64,000 nucleotides of DNA. Origin: Flintibacter muris (GTDB lineage Bacteria > Bacillota > Clostridia > Oscillospirales > Oscillospiraceae). Made by a program: the position numbers and the translations under genes. The notes below the pieces were generated by a model. That model saw nothing but the letters and a program-made list of their open reading frames with translations, had not been told where the DNA came from and searched no databases. Positions 24,187-33,382 of the stretch are shown here, one piece after another. Within the stretch, counting starts at the first letter, position 1, and the number at the start of each line of letters is the position of its first letter. Where the stretch lies: positions 22,457 through 86,456 of the forward strand of contig NZ_CALPCP010000013.1 of NCBI RefSeq assembly GCF_943192995.1. The letters run 5' to 3'.

Positions 24187-26865
24187 TCAATGGAAGATGC
24201 CGGTAATGGCGCTCCAGAAGTCTTTGAACATCTGGGCCACCCGGCCCCAGAAGGTGGTCTCCGCCCTGGCGGCCATCTCCTCTGCGGCCTGGTCCGGCTC
24301 CTCCGCCTTGATCTCCTGGGTCCGGATCAGAACCTGAACGCTGGACGGAGCGGGGTTGCGGCTGTCGGTGAGGGAGACGGCCTCCGCTTCTGCGTCCATC
24401 AGCAAAATGTTGTTGATATCCCCGGTGTACTCGTTCCATGTGTCCTCAATGATGGTATTGATGGTGGACTTGGCGTCCCGGACGTCGCCGGTGGCGGCCA
24501 TGGCCTTGGCGGTCTGGCGCAGGGTGGCGGCCAGCCCGCGGAGGGCCTGCCGGGTGCCGCTGTCCAGCTGGTTTCCGGAGGTCTTCATCAGCGACTCGGT
24601 GTCTGCCAGCAGGGTCTCCAGGTCCCGGAGGGCGGAGGAGGCCGAGGTGCTCAGGCTGCCCACGTTGGCGATTCCCTCCTGGAGGGTGGGCTCATACTCA
24701 TTGAGGATATTGCGCAGGGCGTCTATGTCACCCAGAACGCCCTGGAGCTTTTCGGAGGACTGGCGCAGGGCGGCAGACAAGTCCTCGGCGCTGTCGATCA
24801 GGTCGATCAGATCGTCCACATCATCACACAGGTCAGCCAGCTCCCCCACCACTCTGCCGGTGGGACGGGTAATGCTGTCAATGGTGCTGTTCAGCTCATT
24901 CTGGATGGTGTTGATCTTGTTGCTGGCCTGATTCAGAGCGCTGTCCAGGCCGTCTACAATCAGGTCCACCGCCGCGCCGCCCACGGTCTGCTTCTCGTCG
25001 GAAGCGGCGGCGGGGCTGGGAGTATCGCCGGTTCCCTCCTCATTGGACAGACTTTCGGCGGTGACATTGTCAATGTACAGCCCGCTGCCTGCCATGGCGG
25101 CGGACAGCAGTCCCCCGCCGGAACCGAAGGCGGCGGAGAGGGCCGCGCCCGCTGTACCGGATACGCTCTGCTCCGGTTCCGCCTGGGTCTCTGTTCCGGT
25201 TTCGGATGTGACCGCTTCAGCCTCCACAGTTTCACCTTCAGCCTCGGGCTCAGCAGGCTCAGACGGCTCCTCCGCCTCGGGGACCGTCCTCTGTTCGGCG
25301 TTTTTCTCCGCCGGGCCGCTATTATAGACGGTCCACAGGTCGCTCATCTGCTTGGCGGTTTTGTCGTCCACGCCGGGGAGGGTTCCGCAGAACTGCTGAA
25401 AGCTCAGGCTGCCCTTGGCCTGGTACATGGCGTCCGTCTGCGCCTTTGCCCCCTGGGCCGCCTGCCACTCTGACGCTACCCCCATCGCCTCGGCCTGCTG
25501 CTGGGTCAGACCGACCAGGCTTTTGATCCCGGCAATCTGCTCCGGGCTCTGCCCTTGAAGCTGCAGCATTTTGGCCATAAACTCCACGTCGTTGGTCTCG
25601 TTGTAGGCGCTTCCCACCTGCTTTGTCTTGTCCACCTGGTCCTTCAGGTTGGACGTGTTTCTGTCGCCGCTGCTGCTGCCGCCCATGTGGCTGTCGCCCA
25701 GGGCCCGCTGGAGGGAGCGCAGACTGCTCTTCATATCGGCCAGCCCGCGGACCACCTGGCGCACGTCGCTGGCCCCGCTCTCCAGGCCCGTCAGGGCCTT
25801 CTCCAAGTCATTGAGCTGGGTCCGGAGGGACACCACCGTGTCCGTCATGCTGCCCAGCACCGCCTTGGAGCCGGTAATGGTCTGGCTGAGGGCCAGGGTC
25901 CGCTGCTCCACCGGCTCCAGCAGTTGGGCAATGTTGGACAGGTCTCCCCGCAGCACCCCGGCCTCGTCATAGAGCTGACCCTTGCCGACGGAGATGGTGC
26001 CCCGGGCGGCGTCCAGCTGGTCCAGACCGCTGGCGGAGGCGTACAGGCCGTCCTGCACGTTGTTCAGCGCGTCCAGAAGGGCGTCCAGACTGCCGGAGAG
26101 GTTTTTGTAATCCTCCTCCAGGTCGTCCTTGCGCTGGCTCAGCTTGGCAATCTCCTCCAGCTGGGCCAGGGTGGCGGGCACCATCAGGACGGTCAGGCCG
26201 CCAAAGGAGAAATCCTCGCTGCCCACCCGGATGGAAAAGTGCTGTTCCTCCCCAGGCAGGGCCAGGAAGAGGACGGTGCGCAGATTGCCCACCAGCTGGA
26301 CCTGAGCCCCAGGCGCCTCCAGAGAGAGGATATCATCCTCATTGAACAGGGCCATGGCCTCCAGTGTGTAGTTGTACCGGGCATAGCTGCTGGCCTTTTC
26401 GTTGGGGACGATATCCAGAAAAATCTCCACCACACCGGTTTTTCCCGCCAGATCCTCCGCCTTGGCGGGGACCCCGTTGAGGGTATAGCGCAGGGTGATG
26501 GTCCAGGGCAGCTCCCGGAAGGGGGCGGCGGTTTTGCCCTCAAAGTAGAAATGGGACGGGACCTGGTCAAATTGGAAGGTGGCGCTGCCCGCCTCCAGAG
26601 CGGCGGGGGTGCTGTCGGTCAGGTTGACCACCTCGTCGTAGCTGCCGTAATCGGTGACAGAGCCGGCCCCGTTCAGGGCGTAGCTCTTGACCACACTGCC
26701 CTCCAGCAGATTTCCGTAGTAATCCAGCGTGGCATAATAGGCCTCATCACAGGTGGGAGTCACACCGTCGCCAATGGCGGCCGCCCCGACAGGTACCGCA
26801 CAGCCCCCCGTCATAACTGCGGCCATGACCAGCGCAAGAACCCGATGCTTGTGATTGTTCCTCAT
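24187..26865 (-). CDS. Large secreted coiled-coil partner of the MMPL transporter
   Basis: An 892-residue protein with a signal peptide (VLALVMAAVMTGGCAVPVGAAA). The first 250 residues are beta-rich; then long heptad-like helices (residues about 250-410 and 650-830: LDALLDALNNVQDGL, LDQLDAARGTI) alternate with an acidic Glu/Pro/Ala linker around residues 525-590. The C-terminus has one amphipathic segment, TFWGRVAQMFKDFWSAITGIF. The architecture resembles YhgE/Pip-like proteins that accompany MMPL pumps. It probably forms an extracytoplasmic sheath or adaptor for the transporter 16 bp downstream. Confidence 0.75.
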   Translation of the reverse strand: MRNNHKHRVLALVMAAVMTGGCAVPVGAAAIGDGVTPTCDEAYYATLDYYGNLLEGSVVKSYALNGAGSVTDYGSYDEVVNLTDSTPAALEAGSATFQFDQVPSHFYFEGKTAAPFRELPWTITLRYTLNGVPAKAEDLAGKTGVVEIFLDIVPNEKASSYARYNYTLEAMALFNEDDILSLEAPGAQVQLVGNLRTVLFLALPGEEQHFSIRVGSEDFSFGGLTVLMVPATLAQLEEIAKLSQRKDDLEEDYKNLSGSLDALLDALNNVQDGLYASASGLDQLDAARGTISVGKGQLYDEAGVLRGDLSNIAQLLEPVEQRTLALSQTITGSKAVLGSMTDTVVSLRTQLNDLEKALTGLESGASDVRQVVRGLADMKSSLRSLQRALGDSHMGGSSSGDRNTSNLKDQVDKTKQVGSAYNETNDVEFMAKMLQLQGQSPEQIAGIKSLVGLTQQQAEAMGVASEWQAAQGAKAQTDAMYQAKGSLSFQQFCGTLPGVDDKTAKQMSDLWTVYNSGPAEKNAEQRTVPEAEEPSEPAEPEAEGETVEAEAVTSETGTETQAEPEQSVSGTAGAALSAAFGSGGGLLSAAMAGSGLYIDNVTAESLSNEEGTGDTPSPAAASDEKQTVGGAAVDLIVDGLDSALNQASNKINTIQNELNSTIDSITRPTGRVVGELADLCDDVDDLIDLIDSAEDLSAALRQSSEKLQGVLGDIDALRNILNEYEPTLQEGIANVGSLSTSASSALRDLETLLADTESLMKTSGNQLDSGTRQALRGLAATLRQTAKAMAATGDVRDAKSTINTIIEDTWNEYTGDINNILLMDAEAEAVSLTDSRNPAPSSVQVLIRTQEIKAEEPDQAAEEMAARAETTFWGRVAQMFKDFWSAITGIFH

Positions 26866-27004
26866 TTTAAATCACTCCTCTGAACACTGCCCGCCAGCCA
26901 TTACCGGCGGGAGATTACTTTCGATTTTAATGAGGAAGCTTGTCCCCTTCAATAGACAGCTTTTGGCAAATGCCTAAATTTTCACCACCCAATTTATTTT
27001 GATC

Positions 27005-27025
27005 AAAAAAGGGCGCAATGCGCCC
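27005..27025 (-). terminator. Intrinsic terminator, minus strand
   Basis: GGGCGC/GCGCCC stem with T6 on the minus strand, within the 26866-27329 intergenic region. No minus-strand gene ends nearby, so it may belong to the adjacent repeat element. Confidence 0.6.
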
Positions 27026-27104
27026 TCATTTCCATTAAATGTATGCAAACGTCCCACTTTGGGGCGTTTTCCCTCGTTATATAGAGAGCCCACCCGCCGC
27101 AGCG

Positions 27105-27291
27105 AAAAGCCTCCTTTCGCAAAGGAGGTGGCACGGCGGAGCCGTGACGGAGGATTGTATTTCGTCGCAGACGAAATGTGCGCAGCAAATGAGAATTGCA
27201 TAAATCTTGTTTATTTCATACATTTTGCTTCGCAAAATACAATCCTCAGTCAGCCTGCGGCTGACAGCTCCTTTGCGAAAGGAGCTTTTTT
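27105..27291. repeat. Interspersed palindromic repeat, copy 1
   Basis: AAAAGCCTCCTTTCGCAAAGGAGG at the left edge, GGTGGCACGGCGGAGCCGTG next, and CAGTCAGCCTGCGGCTGACAG with CTCCTTTGCGAAAGGAGC at the right. Each edge folds into its own hairpin. The same architecture occurs at 36678-36817 and, inverted, at 54594-54735. It looks like a non-coding MITE-like family. Confidence 0.75.
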
Positions 27292-27329
27292 CGGGCTCAA
27301 TTACTTTTACATGTTAAGGAGGAATTTCT

Positions 27330-27824
27330 ATGTCCAGCAAACACACAGCCAACTACCAGCTCTGCCAGTGGGAGGAAGATGACGCCGTGCGGCGTATCGA
27401 CTTCAACGAGGACAACTTGAAGATCGACAGGGTGCTCAAGGAGACGGCCAATGCGGTGACGGCGGAGGTCAACGCCAGGGCGTCGGCGGTGGCGTCGCTG
27501 AACTACTCGCTGGCCAGGAGGGGGAATTGCAGCGTCCAGACCAGCGCTTATGTCGGAGACGGCAACACAGTTAAAACCCTCTCCTTCACCTCCATGCCGA
27601 AGTTTGTGGTCATTATCGGCCCCCAGGGAGCGGCGCTCCTGAGCTATAACGCCGGCGTCTCCTTCGTCCAGGATTCCGCCCACGGGATTCTGCCTACCAC
27701 CCTCGACGTCTCATGGAACGGTTCCCAGCTTTCCATCACCGAAAACGGCAACCTTGACAGCAGAATCATGATGAATATACCTAACCGAAACTATTTCGTT
27801 GTCTCTTTCCACGACGTGTCTTAA
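27330..27824 (+). CDS. Tail-like/appendage protein of unknown function
   Basis: A 164-residue soluble protein. The N-terminus NYQLCQWEEDDAVRRIDFN followed by NLKIDRVLKETANAV resembles the start of gut-Firmicute phage-tail or collar-like proteins that attach to a trimeric fibre. The C-terminal half is beta-rich (FVVIIGPQGAALLSYNAG, LDVSWNGSQLSI). AAGGAGG precedes the ATG. No phage genes surround it; it sits alone between a repeat and the S-layer gene. It may be a domesticated phage remnant. Confidence 0.65.
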   Translation: MSSKHTANYQLCQWEEDDAVRRIDFNEDNLKIDRVLKETANAVTAEVNARASAVASLNYSLARRGNCSVQTSAYVGDGNTVKTLSFTSMPKFVVIIGPQGAALLSYNAGVSFVQDSAHGILPTTLDVSWNGSQLSITENGNLDSRIMMNIPNRNYFVVSFHDVS

Positions 27825-27833
27825 TGTAAAAGG

Positions 27834-27857
27834 GACCCCGGGCCAAAGCCCGGGGTC
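27834..27857. terminator. Bidirectional terminator
   Basis: GACCCCGGGC/GCCCGGGGTC with loop CAAA. Minus strand continues CCTTTTA, so it serves the S-layer gene; on the plus strand it also closes the tail-like gene. Confidence 0.85.
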
Positions 27858-27890
27858 TCTGTGCTTTACCACATATCCATAAACTGTTTC

Positions 27891-30800
27891 TTACTCAGAG
27901 AAAGTAACAGTTATGACGGACACATCGGTAGCACCGATAGCGTCAAAGGTGAATTCCATCTCAGCGGTCGTTCCATCCGTACCAACAGTAAACGCAGTAC
28001 CCTTGGCAAACTCAGGAATAACAGCCGCATTCGCAAACGTACCAGCCGCAGCTGCGCCTGTGGCCGAAATGGCGGCCTTCAAATCCTTAGTTCCAACCGT
28101 GCCAGCGGTGGTGAACTTCAGAGTGACCTTCAGAGTAGCATCGGCTTTCACCAGTGTAGCGGCATTCGCAGTCGTTGTAGTAACCTTGTCTCCGTCAGCA
28201 ACAACCAGAGCCATAATGGGAGTATTGGTGCTAGTGTCGATGGAGTTGCCGGTGCTCGCTCCGGTCGTTACAGCAGTAACGGTGCTGGCAGTCAGGTTGA
28301 AGTAACCCTTATCGCTATTGGTGTTAATGATAGCACCATCCGCAACATTGGTAGCAGCGTTGGATACAGCAGCGGTCTTTGTGCCAGTGGTGTCTATATA
28401 AACGTAGAGGTTCGCACTGCTGAGGGTCTTACCAGCCGCACTCAGAACACCAGTGACGGTCTTAGCAACGCTCGTGCCGTCGGCTACGACATCCTTGCCA
28501 TCGACCTTGACATATATTACCGAGTCAGTGGTCGCGTCGCCGATGTTGATCGTGCCAACGTTCAGGCCATTCACTGTCATACCGGTGATATTTCCGTTCA
28601 GGTCCTTCACAGCTACAGCTGTATAGTCGGTTTTCGCATTGACCCACTCAACAGCGAGAGGCACCTTCTGGGCCATCGTGGTCAACGAATCGGCAGCCTT
28701 GTCGGTCTGCAGGTTAATAACAGCACCGTCAGCCTTCACCCAACCGTGGATGACCTTAGGCACATTGTTCTCAGCCTTCGTGACGATCACGTCGCCCTCA
28801 GGCATGGTGAAGAAGTACCCCTTGTTGGCTTCAATAGCGGTTGCAGAAATCGCCGTATAATTACCCTTGTCGCTCACAGCGAATTCATTGGTAGCAAATC
28901 CAACTCCATCTTCGGCAAACTTGACCGCAATAACCTTGTCCTTAGCAGCCTTCACGGGGAGGTCCTGCCACTTGTCAGCCGCGATGCCGGCGATAGTAGC
29001 GGGATTGCTACCGGCATCCAGCACAGCGAACTTGAGGCCAGTTACCCCAGAAGCAACCTCAACGTTGTACTCAACAGCGGGAGTGGGAGGCGTGGCAGCC
29101 TTCACATTGCCGATCACGATCTTGACGATCTTGCCGCCCTCAGCCTTAGCGGCAGCCAGGTTAACGGCAGTGTTGCCAGTGGTATCGACAGTCGCACCGC
29201 TCGCGGTGGTAGAAGTCATGCCAGTGTAAGTGGCTTTCACAGTACCGACGTCCTCATAGCCATCGGGCCTGGTGTACTTGAAGGAGAGGGCAACACCATT
29301 GCCGCCGATAGCCAGCTTATCTACCGCAGTGTTACCGGTGCCATCCTTAATGTTCGCAGCGTCAATTTCGGTCTCCTTGGTGCCGTCGGTCACATAGTAC
29401 TCCACAACCGCATACTTCCAAGTGACATTGGTAATCTCAACGGTGATCTTGTCGCTGGAGCTGACCTGCTCACGATCGAGAGCGGTTTTCAGGTCATTGA
29501 GGTTCGCAGAGGCAGTGTACTCCTTCGCGTTAGCGTCGTAAGTGGCGCTATTGTTGGTGCCCTCAGTCAGCTTATCGCCGTTCACCTTTACAGTGTACTT
29601 GAAGGTAACATCTCCCGCAGCACCATTGACGCCATCGGCCCACTCGGGAGCCTTGAAGGTCACATTCAAGGTGGACGCGTTGGTGAACTTGTTGATTTCC
29701 ACACTGCCGCTGACAGACTCGATGGGCTCATTCTTGCCGGCGGTGACACTGCTGCCCGGGGTCTGGCTGCCACTGTTGGTACCGGGCTTCTTGTTGTCGG
29801 GAGCCTTGTTCAGGTCGTTGATGATAATGGTGGTAGCGCGGCCATTCTCGAAGAGGGCCATAATCTGAACGCTGGCCAGATCGAAGGAGCCGGAATCCTC
29901 AGCGTTCATCTCGCGCAGGGCCTGCTCCAGGCCGACATAGCCCTTGTAGCCGTCGGTGGTGGAGTCGAACCAGTCAGCGCCCTTGCCGTTGCCGTTCTTG
30001 CCGGCCAGAGCCAGGACGGTCTTCACGTCGGGATCGACGGAGAAGCCGCGGGTCTCATTCTTGGCGGTGTACAGGGTGCCGTTCTTGTAGGACAGGCCGT
30101 CCACAGTGGTGATGTCCCGCAGAACAACGGTGTTGTACTCGTCGGTGGAGTCCTCAACGTCCACGACCTCGGCGATCCACTTGGCGATATCGACCGCAGG
30201 CCACTTCTTGTCGTTGACGTACTCGACCGCGTCGGCCCGGCGGACGTTGCCGCTGGCGTCGTACTTGATCTCATACCACTGGCCCTGAGCCATGTTGCTG
30301 GGGTGCAGGTACTCGGGCTGGTCGCCGACCTCTCTCAGGGTGACGATCTCGCCGTTGACAACGGCCTTACGCAGCCAGGTCCACTCGCCGTCGCCGGACT
30401 TGGTGTCGGAGGTGTGCTTGTAGGACTCCTCCTCCAGGCCGGAGGTGTGGATGTAGGCGTAGTTGCTGCTGGCGCCCTCGTCCTCACCGATCACAACAGC
30501 GGCAATCACAATGCCCTTGTTGTCATACAGGGTGTAGATCTCGGCGGCGGGATAGGCGTAGCCGCCCTCGCCGGCGCCCAGCTCGGTGGCAATCAGGTTG
30601 GCGTTCTTCACGCCGGTGGTGACGGAGTCCACGTCGTCAATGATCCACTTGTAGATGCCGCTGGGTCCAAAGTCATCATCCACGGCGACCTTCTCCAGAC
30701 CCACAGTCAGGTACACGGTGTCGTCGTTGCCGTAGACATAGTCGCTGGTAGCAGCGGCGGAGGCCTTCAGGGACACGCGCTTGGTGTTGATGGCCTTGGT

Positions 30801-32891
30801 GTCGTTGCCCTTGGAGTCGGTAGTGCCGTCATTGAACACATCAACGTCCTGAGCGAACTGGCCGATCTTGATGGTGCTGCTGGTGGCGTTGACGGCGGCG
30901 GCCACGGGCACCATCTTCAGGGTGTACACACCGTTGTTGTCCACGGTGTAGGTGCACCAGGTGTTCAGCTGGGACAGGTTCACAGTCTGGCCAACACCAG
31001 TGTTGTGGTACATCAGGCCGTGGTTGGTGTGAGCGGTGCCGTCGGCGTTGTACTGGCCGCAGCGGCTCTTGCTCAGGTCAATCTTGACGGTCTCCATGGT
31101 GCCGTCCAGGTGGATGATGTTGCCGTCAACCTGCTTGGCGTACAGGTTGCTGGCCCCAGCCTCCAGGCCGGTCAGGAACACGTACTGATCAGGATTCTCG
31201 TTGCGCTCCAGGCCGATCAGGTAGCCGTACTCGTCCAGAATGACGTTGTAGGTCAGCTCCTTCAGGTTCAGCGCGCCGTCAAAGCTGGTCCAGTTCTCAA
31301 TGGCCTCCACGTCGTAGCGGGCGGTGGTGGCGTGGTCATACTGCTGGCCGCCGGTGGTCACGTGGTCAAACAGCTTGAAGGCGTCCACAGTGACAGCGCT
31401 GAGAATCTCGGGGGCCTCAATGGTCTGGATTTCGCCGTCAGCCACGGTGACCAGGTACAGCTCATCCTTCTTCACATCAGGCACCAGGCTGAAGTCCTCA
31501 CCCTTGGCGTAGATGTCGCAGAAGTCCTTCTCCTTACCTGTATCCTCCACCTTGTTCTTCACCTTGTCGGTGGACTTCACAAAGATGGGGGAATCCTTGG
31601 TGCCCTTGTTGTCCAGGCGCCAGGTACGCAGCTCTACATCATCATTCTTGGCGTCATAGTCCTCGTTGGACTTGGCCAGATAGGTGTTGATGACGGAGAT
31701 GTAGACCCAGTAGGTGTTGGAGTTGGCGTTGCTCTTGGTAAACTCGGTATCCACATAGACCTGGGTCAGCACGCCGTTGCCGGTGTTGCCCACAGCGTCC
31801 TTGTTGGTACGGTACAGGTCGTCCTTGGTAAAGGCGGCGCTGCCCAGAATGCCAGAGGCGTTGGTGTCGGGGTTGGTACCCACAATCTGCACGCCGTCGA
31901 TCTCAATCTGGAAGTTGTAGGTGTCAACGGTGCTCTTGCCCAGCAGATCGTACAAGGTCTGGCCGGTCACCTTGGCGGTGTAGCTCTCTTTCAGCAGCTC
32001 ATTCTTCACGTAGGTGCCGATATCCTTGCCCTTGTACTCCCAGCGGCGGGCGGGGCGGCCAAAGACGTCCCACTCACGGTCAGCAATGGTGCTGCCCTCG
32101 CCGTACAGCTTCAGCTCGCCGTTGTACAGCTGCTCGCCCAGCTCCACAATGGGGGCGTTGTTGGTGGAGCCCATGGAGGTGGCGTTCACGGAGCTGATGG
32201 AGGTAGCAAAAGCTTCCCAGCTGGTGACAAAGACGTAGTTGACCTTGCCGTTGGTGGCAATCACGTTGCCCTCGGAGTCAAAGTAGTTCAGGGTGTTGCC
32301 GTCAGGGCGAACCATGCCGCTCTTCAGAGCATTCAGCACCATCTGAGCCACCTGATTACGGGTCATGGGCTCGGTGGCGCTGGAACCAACGCCCTTGAAG
32401 ATGCCGATGTTGTTGCCCTGGAGGACGGTGGAGACCTCAAAGCCGTTGGCGTAGTCGCTCTGGTACTTGAAGTAGCCCAGGGCACGCATCAGCATGGAGG
32501 CGGCCTCCACAGCGGTCACAGTGGCGCCGGGATCGTACACGCCGTCGCCGCGGCCGGACACAATGCCGTTGGCGGCGCAGGCGCCGACCCAGCCCCGGGC
32601 CCAGTCGTACACGTCGTCAAAGGGGCAGGTAGCAGTATAGTAGTTGTAATCCAGGTTCAGCAGCTTGCCCATGACAACCGCCATCTCAGCGCGGTTGACG
32701 GAACGCTCAGGGCCAAAGCCCCGCTCGTCGCCGACCATGACTTCGATGGTCTGCAGAACCTCGATCGCTTCGACGTTGTCAGTTTCGCTGACATCGTCGT
32801 AGCCCGCAGCCGCGCTGGAACCGACAACCATCATGCCCAGGAGCATGACAGAAGCCAGAGTGAGGCTGAGGGCCCGCTTCAGGTTTCTCAT
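27891..32891 (-). CDS. S-layer homology (SLH) domain surface protein, probable major S-layer protein
   Basis: A 1,666-residue protein with a signal peptide (ALSLTLASVMLLGMMVVGSSAAA). Three SLH modules occupy residues about 30-190 (YDDVSETDNVEAIEVL, FDDVYDWARGWVGACAANGI, MTRNQVAQMVLNAL) and bind pyruvylated wall polymer. The rest is a long beta-rich surface region with many Asp/Asn/Thr/Gly repeats, a Gly/Ser/Pro linker near residue 1,050, and bacterial-Ig-like segments in the last third rich in Ala/Thr/Val. TAAAGGAGG precedes the ATG. The size and strong site suit an abundant surface coat. The opposite strand is also open for most of this length because of codon bias. Confidence 0.9.
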   Translation of the reverse strand: MRNLKRALSLTLASVMLLGMMVVGSSAAAGYDDVSETDNVEAIEVLQTIEVMVGDERGFGPERSVNRAEMAVVMGKLLNLDYNYYTATCPFDDVYDWARGWVGACAANGIVSGRGDGVYDPGATVTAVEAASMLMRALGYFKYQSDYANGFEVSTVLQGNNIGIFKGVGSSATEPMTRNQVAQMVLNALKSGMVRPDGNTLNYFDSEGNVIATNGKVNYVFVTSWEAFATSISSVNATSMGSTNNAPIVELGEQLYNGELKLYGEGSTIADREWDVFGRPARRWEYKGKDIGTYVKNELLKESYTAKVTGQTLYDLLGKSTVDTYNFQIEIDGVQIVGTNPDTNASGILGSAAFTKDDLYRTNKDAVGNTGNGVLTQVYVDTEFTKSNANSNTYWVYISVINTYLAKSNEDYDAKNDDVELRTWRLDNKGTKDSPIFVKSTDKVKNKVEDTGKEKDFCDIYAKGEDFSLVPDVKKDELYLVTVADGEIQTIEAPEILSAVTVDAFKLFDHVTTGGQQYDHATTARYDVEAIENWTSFDGALNLKELTYNVILDEYGYLIGLERNENPDQYVFLTGLEAGASNLYAKQVDGNIIHLDGTMETVKIDLSKSRCGQYNADGTAHTNHGLMYHNTGVGQTVNLSQLNTWCTYTVDNNGVYTLKMVPVAAAVNATSSTIKIGQFAQDVDVFNDGTTDSKGNDTKAINTKRVSLKASAAATSDYVYGNDDTVYLTVGLEKVAVDDDFGPSGIYKWIIDDVDSVTTGVKNANLIATELGAGEGGYAYPAAEIYTLYDNKGIVIAAVVIGEDEGASSNYAYIHTSGLEEESYKHTSDTKSGDGEWTWLRKAVVNGEIVTLREVGDQPEYLHPSNMAQGQWYEIKYDASGNVRRADAVEYVNDKKWPAVDIAKWIAEVVDVEDSTDEYNTVVLRDITTVDGLSYKNGTLYTAKNETRGFSVDPDVKTVLALAGKNGNGKGADWFDSTTDGYKGYVGLEQALREMNAEDSGSFDLASVQIMALFENGRATTIIINDLNKAPDNKKPGTNSGSQTPGSSVTAGKNEPIESVSGSVEINKFTNASTLNVTFKAPEWADGVNGAAGDVTFKYTVKVNGDKLTEGTNNSATYDANAKEYTASANLNDLKTALDREQVSSSDKITVEITNVTWKYAVVEYYVTDGTKETEIDAANIKDGTGNTAVDKLAIGGNGVALSFKYTRPDGYEDVGTVKATYTGMTSTTASGATVDTTGNTAVNLAAAKAEGGKIVKIVIGNVKAATPPTPAVEYNVEVASGVTGLKFAVLDAGSNPATIAGIAADKWQDLPVKAAKDKVIAVKFAEDGVGFATNEFAVSDKGNYTAISATAIEANKGYFFTMPEGDVIVTKAENNVPKVIHGWVKADGAVINLQTDKAADSLTTMAQKVPLAVEWVNAKTDYTAVAVKDLNGNITGMTVNGLNVGTINIGDATTDSVIYVKVDGKDVVADGTSVAKTVTGVLSAAGKTLSSANLYVYIDTTGTKTAAVSNAATNVADGAIINTNSDKGYFNLTASTVTAVTTGASTGNSIDTSTNTPIMALVVADGDKVTTTTANAATLVKADATLKVTLKFTTAGTVGTKDLKAAISATGAAAAGTFANAAVIPEFAKGTAFTVGTDGTTAEMEFTFDAIGATDVSVITVTFSE

Positions 32892-33178
32892 TCGGATTTC
32901 CTCCTTTAATTTTTTTCGGCCTGAGAGGGGCCGGTCTGGTCAAACGCATCCTCGTCCGATCTTTGGTAGACCCCGTAAGTCCAACCTTTTTGCCGGAAAA
33001 TTCTACATTTTGACCAAAAAATCAGAGGTTTTTTAACGTTCCCGCCCTACCACCGCCGTGTCACGCCTCTTGCATGGTATTAAAGATTGCAAAAACGGAT
33101 AGAAATCCGCAAAAATCACCTGATTTGATATAAAAAAGTGCGGACCGGTAGACACCTGGTAGATGACCTGGAAAATGG

Positions 33179-33221
33179 AAAACCCGCCAATCCCTTGTGC
33201 CGCAAGGGATTGGCTGGTTTT
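33179..33221. terminator. Strong hairpin between divergent surface-protein genes
   Basis: GCCAATCCCTTG/CAAGGGATTGGC perfect stem extended by AAAACC/GGTTTT flanks. It lies in the 491-bp gap between the S-layer and SLH-GH25 genes. That gap also holds AT-rich stretches likely to contain both promoters, but I see no unambiguous pair. The hairpin may be a 5' stabiliser or a barrier. Confidence 0.5.
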
Positions 33222-33382
33222 GAGGTAGACATTTGGTAGACGTGGCCTATATATTCATCCCGCCCAGTCCCCTTTGATTTCCATAAAAATATAGTTGAGC
33301 CAGCCGGGCTCTTCGTGTTATACTGACAGGGTACGACATTGGGAGAGACTCCCAAAAAACGCAGATCAAGAGAGCGAGGAGA

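Noticed and set aside
24088..26883. Long plus-strand frames over the coiled-coil gene (461 and 442 codons)
   Set aside because: Mirror frames of a GC-rich helical gene; no domains, no upstream ribosome sites, and they end at arbitrary points.
27861..32909. A 1,682-codon open frame on the plus strand across the S-layer gene
   Set aside because: It is antisense to a protein with signal peptide and SLH domains; its composition (Gly/Val/His-rich, low complexity) is the mirror of codon bias. It has no good start or domains.
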